This document shows positions 35,052-47,451 of a DNA stretch of 64,000 nt, piece by piece. Made by a program: the position numbers and the translations under genes. Origin of the DNA: Bisporella sp. PMI_857 (taxonomy: Eukaryota; Ascomycota; Leotiomycetes; Helotiales; Helotiaceae); NCBI GenBank assembly GCA_021307315.1, contig JAJSPD010000027.1, forward strand, positions 434,001-498,000, given 5' to 3'. The first letter of the stretch is position 1. Each line of letters opens with the position of its first letter. The notes below the pieces were generated by a model. The model was not told the DNA's origin, did not search any database, and worked only from the letters and a program-made list of their open reading frames with translations.

Positions 35052-37821
35052 ATGGCGTTCGCTGATTTTATCTTCCGCAGAGGTGACGATGACGCCAACG
35101 ACCATATCGATTCCGATACTCCCCGCTCCGGTGTCGCTACGCCCCAGCCTGACCCTTCAGACAAACGGCTTCCTGGGATAATGCACAGTTATTTTGGACA
35201 GGTTGGTTCTCGCTCTTCTTCAAGTCCATGTGCTGCTCAGCAGGAATATTCTTCCTCTACTGCCCCCGGAAGCGAGTCTATACATCATCTGCTTCCTTTA
35301 CCCCGAGAAGAATTGATAGAGGATTATGTGCTGCTGTCAGTCACACCAGAGGCACAGAATGACGATGTAGTCGGCTCCAAGAAAGAGGAAGATGGAGCGT
35401 TCCCCCAGCACCAGAAGTCACCCCATGAGACGCCTGATTTATCACGAACCAGTGGCTTGCATCCATATCCGACCCCACCCGTTTCCCAATCACCCTCTCT
35501 ACATGAGATCAAAATGAGTGATGCAAGCTCTGAGAGTGATAATATCATTGTCAAGAAAGTGGTTCCCTCGTTGCCAACGCATCGCAAGAGTGTTAGTGTT
35601 TCCGACTTGTTCCCATCAGGTGCTCGTCGAGCATCTTCGATCAATTGGAACCCACTCTCAAGCGTTGTGACGGCTTCGAATGTTCACGCTGCTCATTTCT
35701 CAAAGCCCAGCAGCCACCCAGCTACTTTACCCAGCACCCCTACACATTCCCGCTTGAATTCTTATTTTGAGTCTTCATCGTTTGAGCAGCTCAAGAAGCT
35801 AACAGATGACGCTCCGCGTATGAAGAGTATTCCAGCAACACCGACCCGAGCCCTATCTACAGCAGCAAAATCGGATGCCAGCGGCGGTTCTGATCATGGT
35901 GAGAAGAACGGCTCAGCAAACGGAGGCGAAGGTAGACCAGCTCATGCATCACGATCGATTACGGCCTCCGCTGTCGCACCAGCCCCAGCTGCGAAGGGAA
36001 AACTCACAGTGAAGATTGCAGAAGCACGTGGCTTGCGGAGAAGCAGAGACCCATATGTCGTCGCTGTGTTCCAACGCAATGAACTAGTTTCGAGAGGGCC
36101 CCGTATTGAAGAAAACGATGAAAACACAGCTGCTCCGCACATACCTATTGGTGGCATCCCGATCATGCGATCCGGAAGTGACTCGGGCCGGCCTATGGCA
36201 ATTCCAATGAAGAGTCGCCAGAGCAGCAACACCAGTCTTTCAGATTATAGGGATTTCAAAGCCAAACCCCGGTTGTCAATGACTAATCCGAAATGGGATA
36301 CGGAAGCTGTCTTGTAGGTTCTCGTTCACTACTTTGCGGGAAGCATTCTAATTGTGTATCAGTGATGTTGTTGGAACCGACAATACTGTCAATATTACGA
36401 TCTATGATCGGTCTACTGAAAAGGAGGAATTTCTGGGTCACGTTGACTTGGAGCCTCGTCTCATTGAACACGATGACTCTCCCGTTCGTGGCTGGTTTGC
36501 TTTACGAGGAAGAGATGGTACAGATACAGAAGGAATCGGTGAGATTCTTGTTGATATTACGTACCAAGGAACTGAGAAACGACACTATGGACCCGACGAC
36601 TTCGAGATATTGAAACTGATCGGAAAAGGCACCTTTGGACAAGTGTACCAAGTTCGGAAGAAGGATACTAAGCGAATTTATGCGATGAAGGTACTCCAGA
36701 AAAAGGTGATCGTTCAGAAGAAGGAAGTCGCGCACACGGTTGGAGAACGCAACATTCTTGTCAGAACCGCCATGTCAGAGTCGCCATTCATCGTGGGTTT
36801 AAAGTTCTCATTTCAAACACCCTCCGACCTCTATCTCGTGACCGATTATATGTCTGGAGGGGAGCTTTTTTGGCACCTTCAGAAAGAGGGTAGATTTGAC
36901 GAGAGACGCGCAAAGTTTTATATTGCGGAGCTTATTCTGGCCCTGCAACACCTGCACAGTCACGATATCGTTTACCGAGATTTGAAGCCAGAAAATATCC
37001 TTTTAGATGCCAACGGACATATCGCTCTGTGTGATTTTGGCTTATCGAAAGCCAACTTAACTAAGAACGCAACAACTAATACGTTTTGTGGCACTACCGA
37101 GTATCTAGCACCAGAGGTCTTGTTGGATGAACAAGGATACACCAAAATGGTTGATTTCTGGTCTCTGGGAGTTTTGGTATTCGAGATGTGCTGCGGTTGG
37201 AGCCCATTTTATGCCGAAGACACTCAACAAATGTATAAGAATATCGCTTTCGGCAAGGTTCGATTTCCACGAGACACACTTACTACTGAAGGACGAAATT
37301 TCGTTAAAGGTTTACTGAACCGAAATCCGAAACATCGGCTAGGTGCTACTCGTGATGCGGAGGAACTCAAGGAACACCCGTTCTTTGATGATATTGATTG
37401 GGTTGCTCTAACTAAGAAGCAAATCACGCCTCCGTTCAAACCCAAGCTCAAGTCAGAAACCGATACATCCAACTTTGATCCAGAGTTCACGAATGCTCCA
37501 GTCAATGGCGGCTCCTCGTCACTGAACGCAAGAGCTGCAGCGCTAGCATCTAATGCCGCAGCGTCTACGCCTCTATCTCCTACCATGCAAGCAAATTTCA
37601 AGGGCTTCACATTTGTAGACGAGAGTTCGATCGAAGAGCACATGAGAGACAGAATTAAGGATCAATACGAAGATATGGATGAAGGTGAGAACCATGATGA
37701 TGACTGGGAGGATCCATTTGATGTAGCAAACAAAGGAGCTGGCGATCGGATGAGTGGGATTGTGAAAACCAATACGAATGAAGACAGTCCCATGTTCAAC
37801 GGCACCCATTTCGATCCATGA
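35052..37821 (+). CDS. SCH9: AGC protein kinase Sch9 (C2 domain plus kinase), two exons (906 aa)
   Basis: Exons 35052-36313 and 36363-37821; the intron (GTAGGT donor, GTATCAG acceptor) joins as KWDTEAV-FDVVGTD. The N-terminal ~310 residues are Ser/Pro-rich. A C2 domain follows (KLTVKIAEARGLRRSRDPYV, about residues 316-490). The kinase starts DDFEILKLIGKGTFGQVY (about 499), with the Lys in YAMKVL, catalytic YRDLKPEN, DFG, and a T-loop TFCGTTEYLAPE whose Thr is the PDK1 site (about 661). The hydrophobic motif FKGFTFVDES carries the TORC1-site Thr near 836. Sch9 is the fungal S6-kinase-like effector of TORC1 that couples nutrients to ribosome synthesis, growth and stress tolerance. All catalytic residues are present. 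Confidence 0.96.
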
Positions 37822-38819
37822 TGATCCACGATATTATAACGAATGTTCTTTCCAACCTTACGATTTCCTTTACATAACCTTCGCATGGGGTCGGCGCATT
37901 TTTGCATTTGGGTGGAGTCGTGGAATGGAAATCGCACAGATTGGCTATCGTGATGACCGATGGACCGTACCTGTTCTATGTGGATACCTGGCTGGATATA
38001 TATACCAGCGAAACCCGTTATGAAAATACAACATGCATCAATAGCGTTGCGTGCGGATGGGGGTGCATTTGTGGTGGGTTAGGAAGAAGCGGTGTGGGGT
38101 ATATTACTTTCTTGCATACCTGGGTCTCTAACAACAGTCGTTGCTGCGCATGGCCAGGGCAGGGAAGCTATGCTGCCATTTACTTCTCGACGATTATGGA
38201 CCTGTCGTGGGAGTCAAATAGTCTGATTAGTCATCATAGCACTTGAGACTCGTGTAATACATGTCTTCCCGAGCGTCAGTGGTTGCCCTTTGCTCTTAAT
38301 GCTTCGAAAGCGTGACCCTTCTTCTCTCTTCTCGGCGCGGTAAAGTCTTGCCGGCCTACCAATGAATATCTTATCTGTACGATCTTAGTCCACTCTAGGC
38401 TGCTCCATCTTCTTATTCTATATTCCGGCGATGAGGTGATATCTGACATGTTCCCGAGGCGTATCGGCATCATACAAGGAATACATCGCGGCCGTATTAT
38501 TCTCCGTCGTAATTTGGCCACGATTCTGTCAGCAAATATCCAGAATACTATCAACATGTGATCGAATAACTGATATACCACCTTTTTTTGGTTCTTGGCA
38601 AATATCTGCGGGATGATTCTTGTGGTATATTAGAGAGGATTGTGGCTGCTATGCACAATGCGCTGTATTGGTGGTGTGTTTATATTTAGGCGTGCTATCT
38701 TCTTTTCATAAATAGATACGGTATGGCTCTTAACTTAGATGTGCTCGCAGTGCTTCATCCCAAGATAAAAGTAATGGTATATCGGATTCTCCCAAAGGTA
38801 TCGCTATCTGCATAAAGCT
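37822..38819. other. Convergent intergenic region
   Basis: 3' regions of SCH9 (plus) and the HET gene (minus). Open frames here show no family features. Confidence 0.5.
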
Positions 38820-41225
38820 TTATACCAAAATAGCAGTATATTGCTTAATTCCCTTCTCATTCCTCACCAAGACTTCGTTATACATGTCCTCTCTCATCAA
38901 CTCGCCATCCTGTCTTAACATCCCAATCATATCCTCATAAGTAACATTAAATATTATATCCCACACGCCTATCCTCTTAAGCCAACCTTTCGCTTTCCCT
39001 CGGGCTGCAGTAACTATTATTCCTGTCACAGAATTGACTTTCTTGATATTTTTATTTTCTCCTTGTATGTTCCCATCCCTGAGCACAGGCAAGAAATACT
39101 TGCTGTCAAAGTCAGTTGTCTCTCCCTGGTCGTAGACAATATATCCGTAGCCTTGAATAATCAAATTTCCGTTTTCATTCGGAACGGCGTAGGATTTTTC
39201 TGAAAAGCCATAGCCATCCTTAGGGATATCATAGCGCTCCGTAAGGGCATCCATGACGGAAGCCGATATCATCGGCCCGCATTTAACTGTCAAAGTGGCA
39301 TCCTGCACCTGCCCAAATGAGTCCGTACCCAAATATCGCACGTCAGTATCAATGACCCTCATTAACTTATCATGTTCTTTGTCCAGATTCCCCTTGCGGC
39401 CGCTGAAGTACCAAAGATTATAGCTGATAGGGTGGGAAGCAGATGCCCATGACCAAGCCGGCGCGATATACGCTCCTCTCTTCTTCTCTTCCACTTGCTC
39501 CCCTATCGCCTTATTCTCAGGTCGCACCACCATCCAGCAAAGGGACCTTTCCAACGCAGTGCCCCACAGCCCGGCAATATATTCATCGCTCCTTCTGGCG
39601 GCGAACCGCCGCGCCACACCACTCAGCGCCACGAATTTATCCTTCGCAAATGTCAATTGACCTCGCGAATAATGCTCCACGATCCGGGGCCAGGCTGTGA
39701 GATCGAACTCTCGCGGGAGGTTGATATTGAAGTGCCTGAAGCCCGCATTACCACACTGCCACGTCTCGCACGCAACATGGTGGCGACACTCGAAGAATAT
39801 CTGTTCACTCGTAAAATGCAGCGTTCTCCGCGCGAGATACCTCTCCTGAAATGCCCATGCCCTCCCTGTCAGCGGTGCTTTGGTCAAGCATCTCTTGTAG
39901 GTCTCCACGGGGGTTGCGTAATGGAAATCGTGATCTGCGAATTCATATGTTTTACCTGTATTGGTGGCTGCGTAGCGACGTGATATAGTAGATACGGACC
40001 GTGAGGTGAAGAGCCCGTGCGACCCATCAGAGGCGTGGGTCGCGGCTATGTTGACGGTGCTATTACCGTAGACTTCGGACATCTGGGATGACTCCCCGAA
40101 CCAGTCGGAGGGAGAGTCTTGGATGATGCATAATGAATCTATCCAAAGATACTTGAGGCCGACAGCTTGTGTGACGATGATGGCGTCTTGGAAAGTCTTG
40201 CAGAGATTATCGATTGGGATAGTATCTTTGAAGGACCGCAAAGTGTCTTGCTTGAGTTTGAAGACATTGAGAGCTCCCCAGCAATGAGATAACGTAGCAT
40301 ACGCTGGAGCGGTTTCGAGTTCATCGGCGTCGCGAAGCCTGACATGGCCGTCAGAGAGCTCAAGAAGACGCGTTGGGGCTTTGAAGTTGGGTACAGCGGC
40401 TGAACATTCCGAATGCTCATTTTGACACTTCTCAATCCAGGTCTTAGCCAAAAGAAGAGAGCCGTTCGATCCTGTCGAAGGCTCACACTTCGATACTAGA
40501 ATATGTGGTTTCTCTTTCAGCTCGATCACGGCATCGCAGATCTTGTTCTTGGAATACATATCAAGAGTGAGTTGGAAATCAATCCTTGTCTTGTCGTGAT
40601 CGATATTTTTAAAGGCCATGACTCGCATTACAAGGTTTTGCTTCATGAAACGTCTCAATTTCTCGCTTGGCCACTTGTCCCTATCATCTTGAATGCTTTG
40701 TCTAAACTCTGGCGACGCAACTTTCATTTCGCCGACCAAGTTCGAGCAGACGGTGCAACCGTTTTCTGCCGCAACAATCCAATCATTAAGAAACCTATGG
40801 AATGGGGCTCCGTATGAATAGGAGGTAATACCCTCACTGATTAAATCGCTTTTGTTATCCAAACTTTCGACATCGCTGATACTAGTCGCATCATGGTGTT
40901 CATCAGGAATCTTCTTGTCGTCTCCATCGACTTGAACAACGTTGCCCATGTCTCTCACTCTCTTTTCTCCCTCAACTTCCTCAACCTCATCGCCCTCATC
41001 ACTCTCACCATCTTGCTCACTTTCCCTCCCAACCAGCTCATTTTCAGTCTCATTCCCCGAATGCTCTTCTGTGCCATCAGAACTATCAGTCCCCCACTCC
41101 CTTGCGTTATCTATTAGAAACGAATAATCGCTCTCGTATTTACCACCCAGTATCTCATCCCAGTGGGCGAACATATATTTGCAGACAGAGCACAGCTTTG
41201 CCGGTCGCTGGTATGAAGTCTCCAT
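38820..41225 (-). CDS. HET-domain protein (heterokaryon incompatibility family, 801 aa)
   Basis: A single exon on the minus strand. The N-terminus (METSYQRPAKLCSVCKYMF) contains paired Cys, followed by an acidic stretch rich in Glu/Asp. The HET domain spans about residues 305-460: YATLSHCWGALNVFKL, PIDNLCKTFQDAI, LKYLWIDSLCIIQDSPSDW and MSEVYGNSTVNIAATHASDG, then GRAWAFQERYLARRTLHF. HET proteins trigger programmed death of incompatible hyphal fusion cells, and related NLR-linked versions act in immunity-like responses; the specificity of this one is unknown. No NACHT or repeat domain follows. The full-length frame has no stop, so it is likely intact. Confidence 0.93.
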   Translation of the reverse strand: METSYQRPAKLCSVCKYMFAHWDEILGGKYESDYSFLIDNAREWGTDSSDGTEEHSGNETENELVGRESEQDGESDEGDEVEEVEGEKRVRDMGNVVQVDGDDKKIPDEHHDATSISDVESLDNKSDLISEGITSYSYGAPFHRFLNDWIVAAENGCTVCSNLVGEMKVASPEFRQSIQDDRDKWPSEKLRRFMKQNLVMRVMAFKNIDHDKTRIDFQLTLDMYSKNKICDAVIELKEKPHILVSKCEPSTGSNGSLLLAKTWIEKCQNEHSECSAAVPNFKAPTRLLELSDGHVRLRDADELETAPAYATLSHCWGALNVFKLKQDTLRSFKDTIPIDNLCKTFQDAIIVTQAVGLKYLWIDSLCIIQDSPSDWFGESSQMSEVYGNSTVNIAATHASDGSHGLFTSRSVSTISRRYAATNTGKTYEFADHDFHYATPVETYKRCLTKAPLTGRAWAFQERYLARRTLHFTSEQIFFECRHHVACETWQCGNAGFRHFNINLPREFDLTAWPRIVEHYSRGQLTFAKDKFVALSGVARRFAARRSDEYIAGLWGTALERSLCWMVVRPENKAIGEQVEEKKRGAYIAPAWSWASASHPISYNLWYFSGRKGNLDKEHDKLMRVIDTDVRYLGTDSFGQVQDATLTVKCGPMISASVMDALTERYDIPKDGYGFSEKSYAVPNENGNLIIQGYGYIVYDQGETTDFDSKYFLPVLRDGNIQGENKNIKKVNSVTGIIVTAARGKAKGWLKRIGVWDIIFNVTYEDMIGMLRQDGELMREDMYNEVLVRNEKGIKQYTAILV

Positions 41226-43560
41226 CTTTGAGGGCCTTCATGATGAGCACAGCGGAGAACGAAAGTATTCAGCTCGGTGTGCAGATTGAGATTAGAGGCT
41301 GAGCATGATGACTAATCCTGTCATTATGTGTTGATATATCAGCGGTCATATAGCATTAAAGAAACATCTCTTCGCAAGCCTTTGCACATATTGATATTGT
41401 TTTTTGTTTACAATATTTCCCATTAAATGAGACTCGCTTATAAGTAAGGGGTGAATGCTGTGTCCATCACGTGATATACGTAATGAGTTTTGTTGGGAAG
41501 CCAGGGAAGAGTCCTGAAAACATGTTGGGCTGTCTGACGCATGCTTTAAATCAGTACTGCGGGTTTGTAATCTATAGAAGAGTTCTTGGGAGCCTCTCAT
41601 TTTCAATCATAACCCCATTCCCTGTTATCTTCTAACAGCACCTATTGATCTACCTTTCTTTGCCATATCCGCTGCCCTAGTTGTTCTCTGCTTGCAAACC
41701 TGTAAACACAAATCAATTTAGTCACCGTGTCATGACATATTCGCATCACAAAGTGTTTCTTTACTGGGAGGTCACAGACTTTCTTGTGCAGATATACTCA
41801 TAATCCTCAACAACAACTGAACAAAACCTAGCTTAGGTGGTCCAGGATGAAACACTTCTCGAGACGTTTCGTTGATGTTACAAGTTACTGGTAAGGCTTT
41901 CCGACTCTTGATACGCTTACAGTTAAGCATTGGAAAGCATTCCTGCTTCATATTTCGAATTTTGCGGAGAGTAGGAAGCCAAGTGGATATGTGAAAATAT
42001 TCTCTTTCTGTTAAGAGATAGGAAAGAAATAGTCTACAAATCAAACATTCTCTTATCTCTTCTCACCACAGGATTGCCAAGACTGCACATTCGTGGTAGA
42101 TATGCGGGCACAAAGCCATTTGCTTCAGAGTGTGTACAACTTCTCACACCTTAGTATACAATGCGACTCTGCTTGTCTTAGATCCTTCTCACCTTCGGTC
42201 ATTTACGCGTCTGGAATATTCACCATCTTCACGCCACTTTAGTAAGCCTATTTTTCATATGTTCAAGGATATAACGTATAACACACCAACCCTACGGCAA
42301 TACGTAAAATTGGGCATTCTATTAATATTTTGGTCTCTTGCAAATACCAAATAGAAGTCGAGTATTAGATTTCAAAGTACTTAAATCAATCATGGCAATA
42401 TATTCCTAATACTGAACTTTTTGGCTTCGGTCTTGTTAGCGCTGACCTTCCTAGTTGACCTCCTAGTGTTGACCTTTGTGGTTAACCTTGCTGACATGAA
42501 CCTTCTTGGTTGACCTTCTTGCCTGGCCTTTCTGGCGTCAACCTCCCTGGTTGACCGTCTTAGCATCAGCCTTTGTATTAATTGATTGTACTTTGCATTA
42601 TGGAGGTGATATAAAAAGAATGCGAAAGATTAAGAAAAAAGAAATGCAAATACCTGTCTTGGCATGCTTGCTTTTTCTCTTCACCTTTATGATTTCAGCT
42701 TTTTTCTTAACACTTATACAAAATAAAATTAATTTAACCAGAATAAAGTTGATGCTAAGAAGCATAGGCCGGCTTTAGGAAATTTAGTGCCAGGAAGGCC
42801 ATAAGGTCATCCTATAGTTGCTGCGTAGGTTAAGTTTCGAGAGAGGTTTTGTAAATTGATTAGCCAAAGCAAGAAGACATTCATGACCAATTACAACAAA
42901 TATCCTATCTCAATATAGAAACAGAAAGTTACAATATATTAACCCCAAGCTGGGTTCAGGAGCTTCTTGCGGTCTGAGTTTAGGTAGTTTATAGTATAAT
43001 CTAGTTGTCTTTATGACTCTTATTCAAGCTGAGTGCTGCAAAAATTGGAATTAAGAGGTGTAGGAGGTCCTTCTAACCAATATTCTCTTTCTTTCAGCAG
43101 CAATGCGTGTAGATTACTCGAACTCATATGTCGGGCTTTGCACATCACATATGCATCTTGATCTCAAACACTCGATAAGGCTGGTTTTTGGAAGGGTCCT
43201 TGATCGAACGCCGAATGCACACATATCTATTCATAAAATAAGCTGTCTTGAGGGAAAGAGAACATATGTATACATCATACAGTAATTCGTGTATAGCGTG
43301 TCATTCTACCCAATAATTAGTGCAAATGAATGAGGTTCCAAGCCTATATATGCTCGAAAGAGCCTCCTGTTACCGCCTCCAGTTTTCACACGCTTCACCC
43401 TTTGACAGAATCATAACCTTCACCCTATCATGATTACAATGGATGGCGAAAACCTATCAGCCCCGTCCACGTGCCGCAAACATGTGCAACCTATAATAAG
43501 CCTCGGCGTCCCTTAATCTCTCCCCTTCCCCGACAGCGTACTTCCGCCATCTTCAGCAAC
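41226..43560. other. Gene-free region
   Basis: About 2.3 kb, AT-leaning, upstream of the HET gene. It contains the TTGACC-type repeat cluster (42425-42565). No coding potential with recognisable features. Confidence 0.5.
42425..42565. repeat. Degenerate TTGACCTTCxTGG tandem repeat
   Basis: About ten imperfect 12-16 base units sharing the core TGACCTTCCT/GTTGACC (for example GCTGACCTTCCTAG, GTTGACCTCCTAG, GTTGACCTTCTTG, GTTGACCGTCTTAG). The phase and sequence drift, as in an old minisatellite. Confidence 0.65.
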
Positions 43561-43561
43561 T

Positions 43562-44599
43562 ATGCATGCCCTTCACTTTCTCTTCTTACTTCCTTCTTTC
43601 TCCCCCTCTGCAATGCCGCAAACTGCTATCTCCCCTCCGGCGCCAAACTTAACAGCACCGTTACTTACCAATGCCCGACTAATGGCTCCTTCTAAGGGTC
43701 TATGTGCTGCTAGTCGATGGACCCTTTTGGTGCAAGCGGCGCTGATAAATGTGTGGAAGTGGGCGGACAGGCCGGTTCATGGCTTTGCCTGAACGATGAT
43801 GGTAGTCTTTGGCGACGAGGTTGTAGTGACCGAACGTGGAAGAGCAATAGATGTGTTAGCGTCTGTGCAAACTCAAGTGCCGGTAGGTTGATTTCCTGCT
43901 TTTGGCAATGAGGTTTAAGTTAGTCGAAGGCTCAGATGTTATACCTGAGAGTAGTCTGGGAAGATCATGGTAATTGTAGATCGTCTCATTATAACTAACG
44001 ATTTATCTCCTAGATAATGACGGCACAGTGTGGGCCGACTTGTTAGCACCGATTACTGTATGCGGCGATGGGAGTTATTGCTGCGGTCTATCCATTGTTG
44101 GACACCATGCTGCAATTCTAAGCAAGGATTCTTCATATTCAATGGCACAGAGGTAAAAGAGGACCCATCACCCACCTCTCCTGACAGGTCCTCAGTCACT
44201 ACCACCACAATGACCAGAATTGCGCTCGCATCAGGAAATGCAACGTGTCCAACTGGTGGCAAACAAGCTGCTGAGAACAAAAGCCCTGAGCAGAATAATG
44301 ATTCAGAGATGGTCAAGAAGAATACAGCTATTGGTGCAGCAGTGGGTGGTGCGCTTGGAGGGGCCGCTTTTTTGGGAATCGCGCAGTTCTTCATTTTTCG
44401 GTCGATATTTAGGCGAAAGTTAGAGCGTGGCTTGTCAGGAACAGGAACGAGGATTCACCTGCCGCCGCAGGGGGATACAGATAAAGGGTTGGTACAGGCG
44501 ACAACAGTATACAGTGGCCATGATAACCGGCCTCCGTTGCCGGAAGTTGACGGGAGGCCTCATATGCGGCATGAGCTGCTGGGTGGAGGTCAATTATAA
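43562..44599 (+). pseudogene. Decayed Cys-rich secreted/membrane protein gene
   Basis: The fragments follow a common fungal layout: signal peptide (MHALHFLFLLPSF, from ATG 43562), then in another frame NCYLPSGAKLN, CVEVGGQAGSW, LWRRGCSDRTWKSNRCVSVC. After an intron ending CTCCTAG at 44014 comes DNDGTVWADLLAPITVCGDGSYCCG. A frame change leads to CCNSKQGFFIFNGTEV, a Ser/Thr region, one membrane helix (IGAAVGGALGGAAFLGIAQFF) and a basic tail. Lesions: frame break after the signal peptide, in-frame TAA (43693-43695) and TAG (43711-43713), and a frame break near 44090-44100. Each stop is one C-to-T step from CAA or CAG. I judge it nonfunctional; the family's role is unknown. Confidence 0.6.
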
Positions 44600-47425
44600 G
44601 GTAGGAGCAAGTATGTAATGCAGGGTCTATAATGAATGTATGAAGTTATCACCCCATAACGAATCAATTTTTGGGTAAGGAAAAGACTACTTCAAGTAAG
44701 TATAAATTTATCTTTGAACTCAATGTGTGATATCATAAGGGACTACAGAAATTAGTAATATATATGAAATAAGAGGGATACAGAAAGCTCAAGATATATT
44801 TCGGAGATGACATTAGAGCGGCATTCATATTTTATAGCTGGAACCCACTAGAGTAAACGACAGACTTAGTACCCAGTATTAAGACTAACACGTAAAGGAC
44901 AAAGTGGTTATGACATCAAGGACAAACTAACAACAATACATAACGGCACACTTCACCGGGATATGGGAATGTCTGGCAACAAGAAATGGGCACAAATTTC
45001 TCCTGACGACCAGACATCAAACTCTGCAGCTCTATCAACGTCCTACAGCAAATTATCATCTTCTGCCGCCTCCCGTATGTCTTGTTCTTACAAAGCTTGT
45101 TTTACAAAAGTATGAAGTCTTAAAGAACAAAGTGATTGAAAACCTAGTATCAACCGCCGAGAACTCATATTCCTGTCTGTTGAATCGTGAATATCCAAAC
45201 GTCCAAAGCCTTGACTAAGCTCCCAGCTCCTCCTATCCACATGATAACGTCGTTAAATATGCCGTGTTCCCCACGGAAACAAACTAATGGCTCGCGAAGG
45301 ACAGCAAGAAGGGAATGGACAGGGATCAGGACGTACCCACAATTTTTAAGGAAGTCAAAGGCGGAGGCGTTGGTTCAGAGTTGAGTATCAAAAGCGAGTG
45401 GAAGAGAGATTATAATGCATGTAGCATGATAGGGTATGTGCTGAAAATGAAGAGTGAGGTAGACACGAGCAGCAGGCTAAATATTTGACAACGAGAAATC
45501 AAATAACAGCAGAACCTGCCGCCGGTTAGTTGTTTAATACTGCGACACTACTTTGTAGTTTCTACTTATACCTATAGCTGTAGCAAACTCTCACACATTT
45601 CCCGATGCAACAAAGGCGAAGTCTCCAAATCCAACAACATCACATCTTCTCGCATAAAAACGGAAGTCTCGCAAATCGTTCTTGTGATGAACATCAGACA
45701 TGCGACCGCACATTTAACGGTTTTCACCGCCAAATACCCGTACAAGTATCAAATAACCACCGTGCAAAAGCGTGAAAACATTGCTCTGAAAGCTTAAATC
45801 AAAACTTGCTACTTAATTTCATATCAATAAGTAAGCTTCTCCGAGTATAACTCCAACACATATAAAGGAAGGAGAACTTGATCCAGCGCAGAGGAACGAA
45901 CATATCAGGCCCCTGGGAATAACGCCTTAGGTCTAGGTCCATAGACGAAGGCAGGTGAATTTGAGATACGGCTTGTAATGCGAATTGTAGCCGGCGTGAT
46001 ATCAACACGGAGGGAGACCACCAGCATTAGGCATAAGGAAAACGACAACAAGAGGGGCATTAACGGCAAAAGGGTAATTTTATATATCCGGTTGCGAACA
46101 ACAGGAGAATCGCTCTAGTTTGTATTCGTATGCAACAAGGACACAGCGACATCCGCAACGTGTGTAAGTATCCCTGCCTCCCAAGCTACACACAGCTTCT
46201 CCTAGGGATTGAGATCGGCAAATTTGATTATTATTGCTGAAGCTCCAAGGCTGCACCGTAGGTACATATTTATAACCGGCTAGTCACGCTGAGAGAACTT
46301 GCATCCTCTTATTCCGAAAGAAGATCCCATTACGAGCCGTGACTCCTTGAGCTTAGAGCACGGCTTGTTCTTACGCACACGTGACGTACGTCGATAAATA
46401 CGGTCTTGCTAAGCAGGCAGGGAGATCAGGATAACAAGGAAGGCCCGAGCGGTTCCGAGGAAAGGATGATGGATATGGGTGGGGTGGCGGTTCCTGGTTT
46501 GAATGGCTGTTTGGTCGATCAGGATGGATCGTGCAGGTTGTGTGGTTCGCGGCGTGACAAGATCGATGAGCGATGGGTGCTGAAAGGACAGCACGAACTA
46601 ATCCGGCGTGGGGAGGAGGCGCTCGGCAACAAGGAGCGAAGCGACAGCAATACCTAAAAGCCTGGGTTTGACACACACAATTGAATGTCCCTGCTTGGCG
46701 AAGCCATGCTCGAGGAAAGAAACTACAAGAGTAGCTAACTACATTTATCCGCCTGGTAGCCGATACTCCTTCCGCACTCGACATCACCTACCGCAGCCCT
46801 TCTAAGCCTCATTCTAGGTTCGTTCAGGCCGAGCAACCGCGAAATAAAGAGGTGCATACCTATTAGCTTTCGCAAGGAGCATTTATAGACACGAACCGCG
46901 AATACCATACTTTGAGTCCCAAGGCGGTACATTTCAAACCCCTTTGAAAAGTGTTGCTTGCCACGCATGTGCTGTACTGTACGTCGATAAATATGTACAT
47001 GCCTATCCTCCCAGTTCTCCATGCAAGCTTAAATCTTGCTTCAACCGCCATCCAATGGTGGAGCCTCTTTGTGAGGGGGTTTGAGGCGGCGTTTCATTGC
47101 ACTTCCGGTTCTCGTTGGGGAGAGTTGAGATCTCGGATATCGGCCTGCTGAAATGGCCCTGCTTGGCTGGGGGATCATTGCGTTTTGTGCAAGGAGAAGC
47201 AGGCTATTTGAGGACGGCGACACAAGAGATAACAGCGAAAGACCGGATGAGGAGGGTATCCAAGTCTTGGTAGCATGGGTTGAAGAGTCAAGTATATCAA
47301 TTAAGAAGGACTAACATTATTATTTACTCTGGAAGCTGAATTCAAGGAGGCCGACGAAACAAAGTGCTTTTGCTTTGATATATCTAGCTCCAGGTGCTTG
47401 CTCCAAGAATCTTGGTACTGACCTG

Positions 47426-47451
47426 ATATATATATATATATATATATATAT
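47426..47451. repeat. (AT)13 microsatellite
   Basis: An unbroken AT dinucleotide run, read directly. Confidence 0.95.

Noticed and set aside
46380..47000. Repeat of ACGTCGATAAATA at about 46388 and 46981
   Set aside because: A 13-base match in 600 bases of unrelated sequence; too little to claim a repeat family.
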